From contig JAQWYA010000102.1 of assembly GCA_029254215.1 (NCBI GenBank), forward strand, positions 1 to 42,817: 42,817 bases of DNA, in the 5' to 3' direction. Below are positions 19,168 through 28,877 of this stretch, piece by piece. The notes under the pieces were generated by a model, which saw only the letters and a list, made by a program, of their open reading frames with translations, did not search any database and was not told where the DNA came from. The first letter of the stretch is position 1, and each line of letters starts with the position of its first letter. This stretch comes from Pseudorhodobacter sp. Its GTDB lineage: Bacteria > Pseudomonadota > Alphaproteobacteria > Rhodobacterales > Rhodobacteraceae. The position numbers and the translations under genes were made by a program.

Positions 19168-19728
19168 ATGTTCATCCAGACCGAGTCCACGCCGAACCCC
19201 GCCACCCTGAAATTCTTGCCCGGTCAGACCGTGCTGGAGATGGGGACGGCTGATTTCCCAACTCAGGAAGCAGCCGAGAAATCGCCGCTCGCCAAGCGCA
19301 TCTATGCCACTGGCGATGTGACGGGCGTGTTTTTTGGCAATGATTTCGTGACGGTCACCAAAGCCGAAACTGCGCAATGGGATCACATCAAGCCTGCCAT
19401 TCTGGGCGCGATCATGGAGCATTACCAATCCGGCGCGCCCGTGCTGGAAGGGGAACAAGCGGCCTCCGGCCATGCCGAGCACACTGGCGAAGATGGCGAT
19501 ATCGTTCGTCAGATCAAAGAGTTGCTGGATACTCGGGTGCGCCCGGCCGTGGCGCAGGATGGTGGCGACATTACCTTCCACGGCTTTGACCGCGGGGTTG
19601 TCTATCTGCATATGCAGGGCGCCTGTGCGGGGTGCCCCTCGTCTACGCTGACGCTGAAAATGGGGATCGAGAACCTGCTGCGTCACTATATCCCCGAGGT
19701 GCTGGAGGTTCGGCCCGTTGCCGCCTGA
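19168..19728 (+). CDS. NifU family Fe-S cluster carrier (Nfu-type, Nfu_N plus NifU domain)
   Basis: MFIQTESTPNPATLKFLPGQTVL (Nfu_N), DTRVRPAVAQDGGDITFHGF, CAGCPSSTLTLKMGIENLLR. Confidence 0.95.
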   Translation: MFIQTESTPNPATLKFLPGQTVLEMGTADFPTQEAAEKSPLAKRIYATGDVTGVFFGNDFVTVTKAETAQWDHIKPAILGAIMEHYQSGAPVLEGEQAASGHAEHTGEDGDIVRQIKELLDTRVRPAVAQDGGDITFHGFDRGVVYLHMQGACAGCPSSTLTLKMGIENLLRHYIPEVLEVRPVAA

Positions 19729-20356
19729 CCAGACGCTTTTGGCCTTCGACACATCGGCCGCGCATTGCGCGGCCGCTTTGCTGTCGCGGGGGCAGATTAT
19801 CGCCTCGGTCACCGAACCGATGGCCAAAGGGCAGGCCGAACGGCTGATGCCCTTGTTGGAAGAGGTGCTGAAAAGCGCGGGCGCGGGGTGGCGTGATCTG
19901 GATGCCCTCGCCGTTGGGGTTGGTCCGGGCAATTTCACCGGCATCCGCATCGCCGTATCAGCGGCGCGGGGTCTGGCGCTTGGCCTTGGCCGCCCCGCCA
20001 TTGGCGTGACGCAGTTCGAGGCACTGGCCCATGGCCTGCCCCGCCCGCTGATCGTCGCTGAAGATGCGCGCCGGGGGATGATTTATCTGCAAGGCTTTGG
20101 CATCGGCCCAAGCGGGGCAGCGCTGATGACTGACGCCGAGGCCCAACAGATCGCAGGTGGCGCAGCAGCAACCGGCTCTGCCGCCGAGCGTCTTGGCGGC
20201 CCCGTTCTTTTGCCCGGCCTACCGGTTGCCGAGGCCATGGCGCATGTTGCTGCCGCAAAGCCCCAGGGCCAGCCCCGCCCCGCGCCCTTCTATCTGCGCG
20301 CCGCCGATGCGACCCCGTCTTCCGATCCGCCTCCCGTCATTCTGGATGCGCCATGA
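19718..20356 (+). CDS. tsaB: tRNA threonylcarbamoyladenosine biosynthesis protein TsaB
   Basis: TTG start overlapping nfu; LLAFDTSAAHCAAALL, VGVGPGNFTGIRIAVSAARGLALGLGRPAIGVTQFEAL. Confidence 0.92.
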   Translation: MPPDQTLLAFDTSAAHCAAALLSRGQIIASVTEPMAKGQAERLMPLLEEVLKSAGAGWRDLDALAVGVGPGNFTGIRIAVSAARGLALGLGRPAIGVTQFEALAHGLPRPLIVAEDARRGMIYLQGFGIGPSGAALMTDAEAQQIAGGAAATGSAAERLGGPVLLPGLPVAEAMAHVAAAKPQGQPRPAPFYLRAADATPSSDPPPVILDAP

Positions 20357-20805
20357 CGCTTGGCGCTCAGGCGATGGCAACGCTGCACGCGGCCTGTTTC
20401 ACAACGCCCCGCCCTTGGTCCGCGGCGGAGTTTCAAGGCCTTTGTGATAGCCCTTTGGTCTTTGCGCTTGGCTCCGCACAAGGCTTCGTGCTGGGCCGAT
20501 GCATCGCGGATGAGGCTGAGGTTCTGACGCTGGCGGTGGACCCAATGGCACGGCGCAAAGGCCTTGGGCGGCACTTGATGCAGGAGTTTCTTGTCGAGGC
20601 GACAAAGCGAGGGGCAACGACCGCGTTTCTGGAGGTTGCGCGCAATAATCCAGCCGCCATTGGCCTCTATTCCCACTTGGGCTTTGTCCAAACGGGTCTG
20701 CGCAAAGGGTATTTTCAGGACCCGGACGGGCGTCGGACGGATGCTCTGGTTTTGGCACGGAGCCTTGACGCTACGGCAATCACCGGGCCCACGCCGCTAT
20801 TTTGA
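20353..20805 (+). CDS. rimI: GNAT family N-acetyltransferase, RimI-like
   Basis: LTLAVDPMARRKGLGRHLMQEFLVEATKRGATTAFLEVARNNPAAIGLYSHLGF; ATGA overlap with tsaB. Confidence 0.88.
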   Translation: MTLGAQAMATLHAACFTTPRPWSAAEFQGLCDSPLVFALGSAQGFVLGRCIADEAEVLTLAVDPMARRKGLGRHLMQEFLVEATKRGATTAFLEVARNNPAAIGLYSHLGFVQTGLRKGYFQDPDGRRTDALVLARSLDATAITGPTPLF

Positions 20806-20846
20806 CCAAACGGCCAAAAGCGAGCACAAAAGCCCTGAACTAGCTA

Positions 20847-20875
20847 TTGACCCCTCTCTGCAAACCCGCCCTAAT
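20847..20875 (+). promoter_or_regulatory. Candidate sigma70-type promoter of the BMP ABC transporter operon
   Basis: TTGACC (20847-20852), 17-bp spacer, CCTAAT (20870-20875). Confidence 0.45.
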
Positions 20876-20959
20876 TTGAAAACGATCCCCCTTGGCAGCC
20901 CGAACGCGGGCTGACGATTCTTTATCGTGGGGCCTCAAAAACACAACTGGGAGACGCAG

Positions 20960-21955
20960 ATGACCCTTATGAAGCACCTTGCGGCCGCAACCGCGACGCT
21001 GGCCCTGTCGGCTGGCATGGTTGCCGCCGATCCCGCCCTGATCTTCGATCTTGGCGGCAAGTTCGACAAATCCTTCAACGAGGCCGCCTATGAGGGCGCG
21101 CAGCGTTGGGCCACCGAAACCGGCGGCACCTACAAGGAACTTGAAATGCAATCCGAAGCCCAGCGCGAACAGGCGCTGCGCCGTCTGGCCGAGGCTGGCT
21201 CCAACCCGATCGTGATGACGGGCTTTGCCTTTGGGGACACGCTGGCACAAGTTGCGCCGGACTTCCCGGACACCAAATTCGCGATCATCGACATGGTTGT
21301 CGATCAGCCGAACGTGAAATCGGTGGTCTTCACCGAAGAGCAGGGCTCCTACCTCGTGGGCATGATGGCGGCGATGGCCTCCAAGACCGGGACCGTGGGC
21401 TTTGTCGGCGGCATGGATATTCCGCTGATCCGCAAGTTCGCCTGCGGCTATGCGCAAGGCGTCAAGGCCGTGAACCCGGATGCAACCGTGATCGCCAACA
21501 TGACCGGCACAACCCCCGCCGCGTGGAATGACCCGGTGAAGGGTGGCGAGTTGGCCAAGGCCCAGAAAGCCCAAGGCGCAGACGTGATCTATGCCGCAGC
21601 GGGCGGCACCGGCATCGGTGTTCTGCAAGCCGCTGCTGACGAAGGTATCCTGTCGATCGGCGTGGACAGCAACCAGAACTACCTGCACCCCGGCAAGGTT
21701 CTGACCTCCATGCTCAAGCGTGTCGACAACGCTGTTTATGACGCGTTCAAGGCTGGCACCGCGCTGGAAGCCGGGATCTCGGTCATGGACCTCGCCGCTG
21801 GCGGCGTGGGCTATGCGATGGACGAAAACAACGCAGCGCTCGTATCCGATGCCATGAAAGGCCAGATCGACAAGGCCGCCAAGCTGATCGGCAACGGTAC
21901 GCTGCGCGTTCATGACTACATGTCCGACGAATCCTGCCCGGCTCTTTCTTTCTGA
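20960..21955 (+). CDS. BMP family ABC transporter substrate-binding protein (nucleoside-type)
   Basis: Signal peptide MTLMKHLAAATATLALSAGMVAADP; LIFDLGGKFDKSFNEAAYEGAQRW, GIGVLQAAADEGILSIGVDSNQNYL. Confidence 0.93.
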   Translation: MTLMKHLAAATATLALSAGMVAADPALIFDLGGKFDKSFNEAAYEGAQRWATETGGTYKELEMQSEAQREQALRRLAEAGSNPIVMTGFAFGDTLAQVAPDFPDTKFAIIDMVVDQPNVKSVVFTEEQGSYLVGMMAAMASKTGTVGFVGGMDIPLIRKFACGYAQGVKAVNPDATVIANMTGTTPAAWNDPVKGGELAKAQKAQGADVIYAAAGGTGIGVLQAAADEGILSIGVDSNQNYLHPGKVLTSMLKRVDNAVYDAFKAGTALEAGISVMDLAAGGVGYAMDENNAALVSDAMKGQIDKAAKLIGNGTLRVHDYMSDESCPALSF

Positions 21956-23533
21956 ATGACCGATACGGCACATCAAACAGGGCGGCAGGCAACTGCCGCC
22001 CCCACCCCCCCTCTCGCGATTGAACTTCGCGGGATTTCCAAATCCTTTGGGCCGGTTCAGGCCAATAAAGACATTTCCATCAAGGTGGCCAAAGGGTCCA
22101 TCCACGGGATCATCGGTGAAAACGGCGCCGGAAAATCCACGTTGATGTCGATCCTCTATGGTTTCTACAAGGCCGACGCCGGAGAGATTTTCATCGGCGG
22201 CCAACTCACCCCCATTCCCGACAGCCAGAGCGCCATTCGCGCCGGTATCGGGATGGTGTTTCAGCATTTCAAACTGGTTCAGAACTTTACCGTTCTGGAA
22301 AACGTGATCCTCGGGGCCGAGGGCGGCGCGATGCTGCGGGGTGCTATGGCGAAGGCCCGCCAGACGCTTGCCGATCTGGCGCGGGAGTATGAGCTGGACG
22401 TTGACCCGGACGCGGTGGTCGAAGACCTGTCCGTGGGCCACCAGCAACGCGTGGAGATCCTCAAGGCGCTGTATCGTCAGGCCGAAATCCTGATCCTTGA
22501 TGAACCGACGGGCGTTCTGACCCCCGCCGAGGCCGATCAGCTTTTCCGCATTCTCAACGGCCTGAAAGAACAAGGCAAAACCGTTATCCTGATCACCCAT
22601 AAGCTGCGCGAGATCATGGAGATCACCGATACGGTTTCGGTGATGCGGCGCGGGCAGATGACCGCCACCGTCAAAACCGCCGAGACCAGCCCCGAAGAAT
22701 TGGCCGAACTGATGGTCGGGCGCAAAGTCTTGCTTCAGGTCGAAAAGAAAGCCTCCAACCCCGGCAAGACCGTGCTGGAGGTTGAAAACCTGCGGGTCTG
22801 GGACGAAGCCGGGGTGGAGCGCCTCAAGGGCATCAATCTGACCATCCGGGCGGGCGAAATTCTGGGGATCGCCGGGGTCGCGGGCAATGGCCAATCGGAA
22901 TTGCTGGAGGTTCTGGGCGGCATCGCCAAGGGCAAAGGCACCATTCGCATGAATGGCGAGGCGATTGACATGACGGGCAAGGCCGATGGCCAAAGCCGCC
23001 GGGCGCGGGGCATTGCCCATGTGCCCGAAGACCGGCAGGAACTCGGCCTGATCATGGATTTCACGGCTTGGGAAAACGTGGCTTTCGGCTATCACCACGC
23101 CCCGGAATATCAAAAATCCGCGCTGCTGATGGATAATGACGCGCTGCGCGCCGATACCGTCGCCAAGATGGAACGCTATGACGTGCGCCCGCCGATCCCG
23201 ACGCTCGCGGCCAAGAATTTCTCGGGCGGGAACCAGCAGAAAATCGTCGTCGCCCGTGAAATGGATCGCAACCCTGATCTTCTTCTGGTCGGCCAACCGA
23301 CACGCGGCGTTGATATCGGCGCGATCGAATTCATCCACAAACAGATCGTGGCGCTGCGGGATGCGGGCAAGGCCGTGCTGCTTGTCTCGGTCGAACTCGA
23401 TGAAATCATGAGCCTTTCAGACCGGATCGCCGTCATGTTCGATGGCCAGATCATGGGAGAGCGCGACCCCGCAACCACCGATGAACGCGCCCTGGGCTTG
23501 CTGATGGCTGGCGTAACAGAGGGAAGCAACTGA
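21956..23533 (+). CDS. ABC transporter ATP-binding protein (two ABC domains)
   Basis: 525 aa; IIGENGAGKSTLMSILYGFYKADAGEI, LSVGHQQRVEILKALYRQAEILILDEPTGVLTPAE, FSGGNQQKIVVAREMDRNPDLLLVGQPTRGVDIGAIE. Confidence 0.96.
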   Translation: MTDTAHQTGRQATAAPTPPLAIELRGISKSFGPVQANKDISIKVAKGSIHGIIGENGAGKSTLMSILYGFYKADAGEIFIGGQLTPIPDSQSAIRAGIGMVFQHFKLVQNFTVLENVILGAEGGAMLRGAMAKARQTLADLAREYELDVDPDAVVEDLSVGHQQRVEILKALYRQAEILILDEPTGVLTPAEADQLFRILNGLKEQGKTVILITHKLREIMEITDTVSVMRRGQMTATVKTAETSPEELAELMVGRKVLLQVEKKASNPGKTVLEVENLRVWDEAGVERLKGINLTIRAGEILGIAGVAGNGQSELLEVLGGIAKGKGTIRMNGEAIDMTGKADGQSRRARGIAHVPEDRQELGLIMDFTAWENVAFGYHHAPEYQKSALLMDNDALRADTVAKMERYDVRPPIPTLAAKNFSGGNQQKIVVAREMDRNPDLLLVGQPTRGVDIGAIEFIHKQIVALRDAGKAVLLVSVELDEIMSLSDRIAVMFDGQIMGERDPATTDERALGLLMAGVTEGSN

Positions 23534-24618
23534 TGCCGAAATGGGCCGATGCGGTTCTGGTGCCGCTGATCTCTTTGCTGATCGCCTTCGTGATTTCCGG
23601 GCTGGTCATTCTGGCTATCGGTGAAGACCCGGTCGCCGCGATGAAGCTGATGGTGACGGGCGCGCTCGGCTCGACCTATGGCTGGGGCTATACGCTTTAT
23701 TACGCCACGAATTTCATCTTTACCGGGCTGGCGGTCTCCATCGCTTTTCAGGCTGGGCTGTTCAACATCGGGGGGGAAGGGCAAGCCTCTTTGGGCGGGC
23801 TTGGCGTGGCGCTGGCCTGCCTTTACATCCCTTGGCCGCATTGGTCGCTGGCGCTTGCGGGCGCATTAATTGCGGCGGGCGTTTTCGGTGCGGCCTGGGC
23901 GGCGATTCCGGCCTATCTGCAGGCCAAACGCGGCAGCCATGTGGTGATTACCACGATCATGTTCAACTTCATCGCCTCGGCGCTGCTTGTCTATCTTTTG
24001 GTCAATGTCTTGCGCCCCGCAGGATCGATGGACAGTGCCTCTGCCCGGTTCGGTGAGGCGCTGCAACTTCCGTCGCTGTCGGATATTCTGGCGCTGGTCG
24101 GCATCCCGTTCAACAACCGCAACCCCGCGAATATCAGCCTGATCATCGGGCTTTTTGCCTGTTTCGGGGTTTGGGTCATGATGTGGCGCACCCGGCTTGG
24201 CTATCAGCTTCGCGCCTTCGGCAAATCGGAAAAAGCCTCGGTCTATGCAGGGATCAACCCGGTGCGGATCACCATGTATGCGATGCTGATTTCTGGCGGA
24301 TTGTCCGGGATGATGGCGGTCAACACCGTGATGGGGGAGGCGCAACGCCTGATCCTGAACTCCGTCGAGGGGGCGGGGTTCATCGGGATCGCCGTGGCGC
24401 TGATGGGCCGAAGCCACCCGTTCGGCGTGCTGCTGGCCGCGCTTTTGTTCGGCTTTCTGTATCAAGGCGGGGCAGAGCTTGCGCTGTGGACCAAGATCCC
24501 GCGTGAATTGATCGTTGTCATTCAGGCTCTGGTGATCCTGTTCACGGGTGCCTTGGACAATATGGTGCGCCGCCCCGTTGAGGCCGTGTTCATCATGGCG
24601 CGGAAGGGGAAAGCCTGA
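23533..24618 (+). CDS. ABC transporter permease (BPD_transp_2 type)
   Basis: 361 aa; hydrophobic; FQAGLFNIGGEGQASLGGLGVALA, YQLRAFGKSEKASVYAGINPVRITMYAMLISGGLSGMMA. Confidence 0.93.
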   Translation: MPKWADAVLVPLISLLIAFVISGLVILAIGEDPVAAMKLMVTGALGSTYGWGYTLYYATNFIFTGLAVSIAFQAGLFNIGGEGQASLGGLGVALACLYIPWPHWSLALAGALIAAGVFGAAWAAIPAYLQAKRGSHVVITTIMFNFIASALLVYLLVNVLRPAGSMDSASARFGEALQLPSLSDILALVGIPFNNRNPANISLIIGLFACFGVWVMMWRTRLGYQLRAFGKSEKASVYAGINPVRITMYAMLISGGLSGMMAVNTVMGEAQRLILNSVEGAGFIGIAVALMGRSHPFGVLLAALLFGFLYQGGAELALWTKIPRELIVVIQALVILFTGALDNMVRRPVEAVFIMARKGKA

Positions 24619-25583
24619 TGGATTTCGCAACGCTCATTCAGATCCTCGACTCGACCGTCCGGCTGGCCACGCCTTTGCTGTTTGCCTGTCTGGCGGGGCT
24701 GTTTTCTGAACGCGCCGGGATTTTCGACATTGGCCTTGAAGGCAAGATGCTGGCGGCCGCGTTTTTGTCGGCGGCGGCAGCGGCGGTGACGGGCAATGTC
24801 TGGCTGGGCGTTGGGGCGGGGATGTTTGCCTCGCTGATACTTGCGGGGATTCACGGACTGGCCTCGATCACTTTCCGGGGAAATCAGCTGATTTCAGGCG
24901 TTGCGATCAACTTTCTGGCCTCTGGGTTGACGGTTTTGCTGGGGCAGAACTGGTTTGGGCTTGGCGGGCGCACTCCGGCCCTGACAACAGGCGGGCGGTT
25001 TGAGCCGATCACCCTGCCCTTTGCCGATGCAATTGCCCCCTATCCGATTATCGGGCCGATCTATGCCGAGTTGATCTCAGGCCATTCGGCGCTGGTCTAT
25101 CTGGCGCTTGCGATGGTCCCTGCCTCTGCTTGGTTGCTATATCGCACCCGGTTTGGCTTGCGCCTGCGGGCCGTGGGCGAGAACCCTGCAGCGGTCGATA
25201 CGGCGGGCGTTTCGGTGATTGGCATCCGCTTTGCCGCCGTCGCCATCTGCGGCATTCTATGCGGACTTGCCGGGGCTTACCTTGCGCTTGGTCTGGCGGC
25301 GGGCTTTGGCAAAGAGATGACAGCCGGGCGCGGGTTTATCGCGCTGGCAGCCCTGATCTTTGCCAAGTGGCGGCCTTGGTATGCGCTGGGGGCCACGCTT
25401 TTGTTTGGGTTTCTGGAGGCTGTGGGCAACCGCTTTCCCAATATCGATCTGGGCCTGTTCACGGTGCCATCGCAGTTCATGCAAGCCCTGCCCTATATCC
25501 TGACGGTCATCATTCTTGCTGGATTTGTCGGCAAGGCCATCCCGCCTCGTGCAGGCGGGCAGCCCTATGTGAAAGAGCGGTAG
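24618..25583 (+). CDS. ABC transporter permease (BPD_transp_2 type)
   Basis: 321 aa; FSERAGIFDIGLEGKMLAAAFLSAAAA, RFGLRLRAVGENPAAVDTAGVSVIGIRFAAVAICGILCGLAGAYLALG. Confidence 0.93.
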   Translation: MDFATLIQILDSTVRLATPLLFACLAGLFSERAGIFDIGLEGKMLAAAFLSAAAAAVTGNVWLGVGAGMFASLILAGIHGLASITFRGNQLISGVAINFLASGLTVLLGQNWFGLGGRTPALTTGGRFEPITLPFADAIAPYPIIGPIYAELISGHSALVYLALAMVPASAWLLYRTRFGLRLRAVGENPAAVDTAGVSVIGIRFAAVAICGILCGLAGAYLALGLAAGFGKEMTAGRGFIALAALIFAKWRPWYALGATLLFGFLEAVGNRFPNIDLGLFTVPSQFMQALPYILTVIILAGFVGKAIPPRAGGQPYVKER

Positions 25584-25849
25584 CGCCCAATCGGGCCCCT
25601 GGGACCGACCGCCGATCTGGTTTGGCGCGTTTGCCCGCAAAGTTTTTTCACAGGCTGTAAGCTTTGTAACAAAACTTTTTCGCCAATCCGGGCGTCCCAA
25701 GCCCCGATACCGCCGTGAGGGGTTTGACAACGGGTGCAGAGGCGCGCAAGTCTTGGGTATTAAGCTTGAAAAGCTGATCCCGTGCATCCCGGCGTGACCG
25801 CGCTGACCTATTCCTTCCTTTTCGCCGAACGGCGCCCATCACCCCTGAT

Positions 25850-26770
25850 ATGCAGCTCTATCTGCCCATTGCCGAACTTTCCGTAAATGCCTTTGCCTTG
25901 CTGGGCCTTGGTGGGATTGTGGGTGTGCTTTCGGGCATGTTCGGCGTGGGCGGCGGGTTTATCATCACGCCGCTTTTGTTCTTCATGGGCATCCCGCCAG
26001 CCGTTGCAGTGGCGACCGGTGCCAATCTGGTCGTCGCCTCTTCGGTGTCCGGGGTTCTGGCGCAGCTAAAGCGTAAAGCCGTTGATTTCCGGATGGGCTT
26101 CGTTCTGCTGGCTGGCGGCTTGCTGGGGTCGGCCTTCGGCATCTGGGTGTTTGCCTGGCTGACCACGCTGGGGCAGATCGACCTGTTCGTACAACTGTCT
26201 TATGTGCTTTTCCTTGGGCTGATCGGCGCGATGATGCTGCGCGAAAGCCTTGGGGCTTTGATGCGCTCACGCAAGGCCAATGCGCCGATCCGGCGGTCGC
26301 ATGTGCATTACTCGGTCCATAAGCTACCGCTGAAGGTGAAGTTCCGGGCCTCGGGGCTGTATATCTCGGTAATCCCGCCCTTGCTGGCCGGGGCGTCGGT
26401 CGGGTTCTTGTCAGCGATCATGGGGGTTGGCGGCGGGTTTATCATGGTGCCGGTGATGATCTATCTTTTGGGAATGCCAACCAAAGTGGTCGTCGGCACC
26501 TCGTTGTTTCAGATCATTTTCGTAACCGCCTTCACCACCGTCATGCATGCCGTCACAAGCCAGTCGGTCGATATGGTTCTGGCCTTTGTTCTGATCATCG
26601 GCGGCGTGATCGGCGCGCAGATCGGCACGCGGCTGGGCGTCAAGCTGAAGGCGGAACAGCTGCGCATCCTGCTGGCGCTGATGGTGCTGGCCGTCTGCCT
26701 GCGGATCGCGCTTGATCTGTTGCTGACCCCGGATGAGCTTTACTCCATCACGCGCGGGGTGGCGATATGA
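25850..26770 (+). CDS. sulfite exporter TauE/SafE family protein
   Basis: 306 aa; GLGGIVGVLSGMFGVGGGFIITPLLFFMGIPPAVAVATGANLVVASSVSG, FLSAIMGVGGGFIMVPVMIYLLGMPTKVVVGTSLFQ. Confidence 0.93.
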   Translation: MQLYLPIAELSVNAFALLGLGGIVGVLSGMFGVGGGFIITPLLFFMGIPPAVAVATGANLVVASSVSGVLAQLKRKAVDFRMGFVLLAGGLLGSAFGIWVFAWLTTLGQIDLFVQLSYVLFLGLIGAMMLRESLGALMRSRKANAPIRRSHVHYSVHKLPLKVKFRASGLYISVIPPLLAGASVGFLSAIMGVGGGFIMVPVMIYLLGMPTKVVVGTSLFQIIFVTAFTTVMHAVTSQSVDMVLAFVLIIGGVIGAQIGTRLGVKLKAEQLRILLALMVLAVCLRIALDLLLTPDELYSITRGVAI

Positions 26771-27537
26771 CCCTGCGCCTGATCTCCCTTGCCGTTGCAG
26801 CCTTGCTTTGCGCCCTGCCTGCGCGCAGCGAAACCATTGTCGCGGGCCTTAGCCAGGACATGGTGTCGATCACCACGAATTTCACCGGCTCCGAGATTTT
26901 GATCTATGGCGCGGTGAAGCGCGAAGCCCCTGTGCCCCCCGATGATGCCCCCTTGGAAGTGGTGGTTACCGTGCAAGGCCCCTCGGCCCCGGTGGTCGTG
27001 CGCCGCAAGGAACGCCGCTACGGCATCTGGATGAACACTGAGGCCGTGAACATCTCGCAGGCCCCCAGCTTCTATGTCATCGCCTCGTCTGCGCCGATGG
27101 ACGTGGCGATGTCAGACACCGAAAAGCTGCGCCATTCGGTGACGATCCCGCGGGCGATCCGGGCTGTGGGCATTGCCTCCGAGGCCGAGGATGCCCCGAA
27201 TTTTGTCGACGCACTCGTCCGGCTGGAAGAAGAGCGTGGCGATTACGCGATGGCCGAAAACTCGGTCATTCTGGTGGAGGAGACGCTGTTTCGCGCCGAT
27301 ATCGCCCTGCCCGCCAACCTGACCGAAGGCAATTACATCGTCCGCCTGTTCATCACCCGCGATGGCGCAGTGGTTGACCTGCATGAGGAAGTCATCATCG
27401 TCAACAAGGCGGGGTTTGAGCGGCTGATCCATGTGCTCGCCCATGACCAACCTTTGCTTTACGGGCTCTTGTCGCTTTTGCTTGCGGTGATCGCGGGCTG
27501 GGGGGCTTCGGCAGGCTTTGCCTTGCTGCGCCGCTAG
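26767..27537 (+). CDS. TIGR02186-like conserved membrane-anchored protein of unknown function
   Basis: 256 aa; signal peptide, ETIVAGLSQDMVSITTNFTGSEILIYGAVKRE, C-terminal TM helix; ATGA overlap with tauE. Confidence 0.82.
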   Translation: MTLRLISLAVAALLCALPARSETIVAGLSQDMVSITTNFTGSEILIYGAVKREAPVPPDDAPLEVVVTVQGPSAPVVVRRKERRYGIWMNTEAVNISQAPSFYVIASSAPMDVAMSDTEKLRHSVTIPRAIRAVGIASEAEDAPNFVDALVRLEEERGDYAMAENSVILVEETLFRADIALPANLTEGNYIVRLFITRDGAVVDLHEEVIIVNKAGFERLIHVLAHDQPLLYGLLSLLLAVIAGWGASAGFALLRR

Positions 27538-28877
27538 ACCGTTGCGGAGGCGAGGCCCGCCTTGCGTTCCACCTCTGGCCATTGGCGGCCCATCGTCACC
27601 CCCCTTGTCAGGTTCAGGATCATCAGCGACATCCACAAGCCGTGGTTCCCCGCCACCGGGATCAACACGGCCAGCGCCAAAGCATAGACCGCCACCGATT
27701 GCAGCATAGCCCGGCGCATCTGGCGGGTCAGCGTGGCCCCGATAAAAATACCGTCGAGCATCCAGGCCGCAACGCCGATCAGGGGGGCGGCGATCAACCA
27801 AGGCAGATAGAGCCGCGCGGCGGCGCGCACCTCGACTGAGGTCGTCATCAGGTCGATGATCAGCGGGCCGGTCAGCGCATAGGCCAGCGACAGGCAGGCA
27901 ACCGCCCCCACCCCCCATTGAGAGGTCAGAATCGCCGCGCGCCGCGCCCCGCCCACCGAGCGCGCGCCAATCGCCCGACCAACCAGAGCCTCGGCGGCGA
28001 AGGCGAAACCGTCCAGAAAGAAGGCGGCCACCGTCAGCAACTGCATGAGCACCTGATTGGCCGCCAGCGTGACATCGCCTAGGCCCGCGCCCAAAAACAG
28101 AAAGCTGGTAAAGCTGATTTGCAGCAGGACAGAGCGGATCATGATGTCGCGATTGACCGCGATCATGCGGGCAATCGCCTCGGCCTCGCGCAGGCGGGCC
28201 AAGGCCGGGCCAAGCGCCGGGCCAAAGGCTTCGCGGCACAGCCACAGGCCGAACAAAAGCCCGGTCCATTCCGCGCAAAGCGTGGCCCAGGCAACGCCTT
28301 CAACACCCCAGCCAAGCCCGATCACGAACCAAAGATCCAGCGCGATGTTCAACCCATTGATCCAGAGTTGCAGCGCCAGAACGGCGCGGGTGCGTTCCAC
28401 CGCGATCAGCCAACCCGTCACGGCGTAAAGCGCGATTGTTGCGGGCGCGCCCCAGATGCGGATCTGCAAATATCCACGCGCGAGGCTTTCCACCTCGGCG
28501 CTGCCCGGCGAAAGGGCCAGCGCCACAAAGGTCAGGGGCACCTGCGCCAGAATGAACACCAGCCCCGCCAGCGCCCCCACCGCAAGGGCGCGCAGCAAAA
28601 TCGCGGTGCTTTCCACCTGATCGCCTTGCCCCTGCGCCTGTGCGGCAAGCCCCGAGGTGCCCATCCGCAGAAAGCCGAAAATCCAATAGACCGAAGACAA
28701 GATGATCGCGCCAAGGCCCACGGCGCCAATCGGGGCCGCCATGCCCATTTGCCCGACAACAGCCGTGTCGACGGCCCCCAGCAAAGGCACCGTCACATTG
28801 GCCAGCACAATTGGCACGGCCACGCGCAAGACGCGGCCATGGGTCAGGGCCCCAGTGCGGTCAAGGGGCGTTTGCAT
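27534..28877 (-). CDS. MATE family efflux transporter (DinF-like)
   Basis: MQTPLDRTGALTHGRVLRVAVPIVLANVTVPLLGAVDTAVVGQMGMAAPIGAVGLGAIILSSVYWIFGFLRMGTSGLAAQAQGQGD. Confidence 0.92.
   Translation of the reverse strand: MQTPLDRTGALTHGRVLRVAVPIVLANVTVPLLGAVDTAVVGQMGMAAPIGAVGLGAIILSSVYWIFGFLRMGTSGLAAQAQGQGDQVESTAILLRALAVGALAGLVFILAQVPLTFVALALSPGSAEVESLARGYLQIRIWGAPATIALYAVTGWLIAVERTRAVLALQLWINGLNIALDLWFVIGLGWGVEGVAWATLCAEWTGLLFGLWLCREAFGPALGPALARLREAEAIARMIAVNRDIMIRSVLLQISFTSFLFLGAGLGDVTLAANQVLMQLLTVAAFFLDGFAFAAEALVGRAIGARSVGGARRAAILTSQWGVGAVACLSLAYALTGPLIIDLMTTSVEVRAAARLYLPWLIAAPLIGVAAWMLDGIFIGATLTRQMRRAMLQSVAVYALALAVLIPVAGNHGLWMSLMILNLTRGVTMGRQWPEVERKAGLASATV

Noticed and set aside
20840-23338. 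832-aa minus-strand ORF
   Set aside because: Antisense to the BMP-binding protein and ATPase genes, both clearly coding on the plus strand; low-complexity translated product with no family signature.
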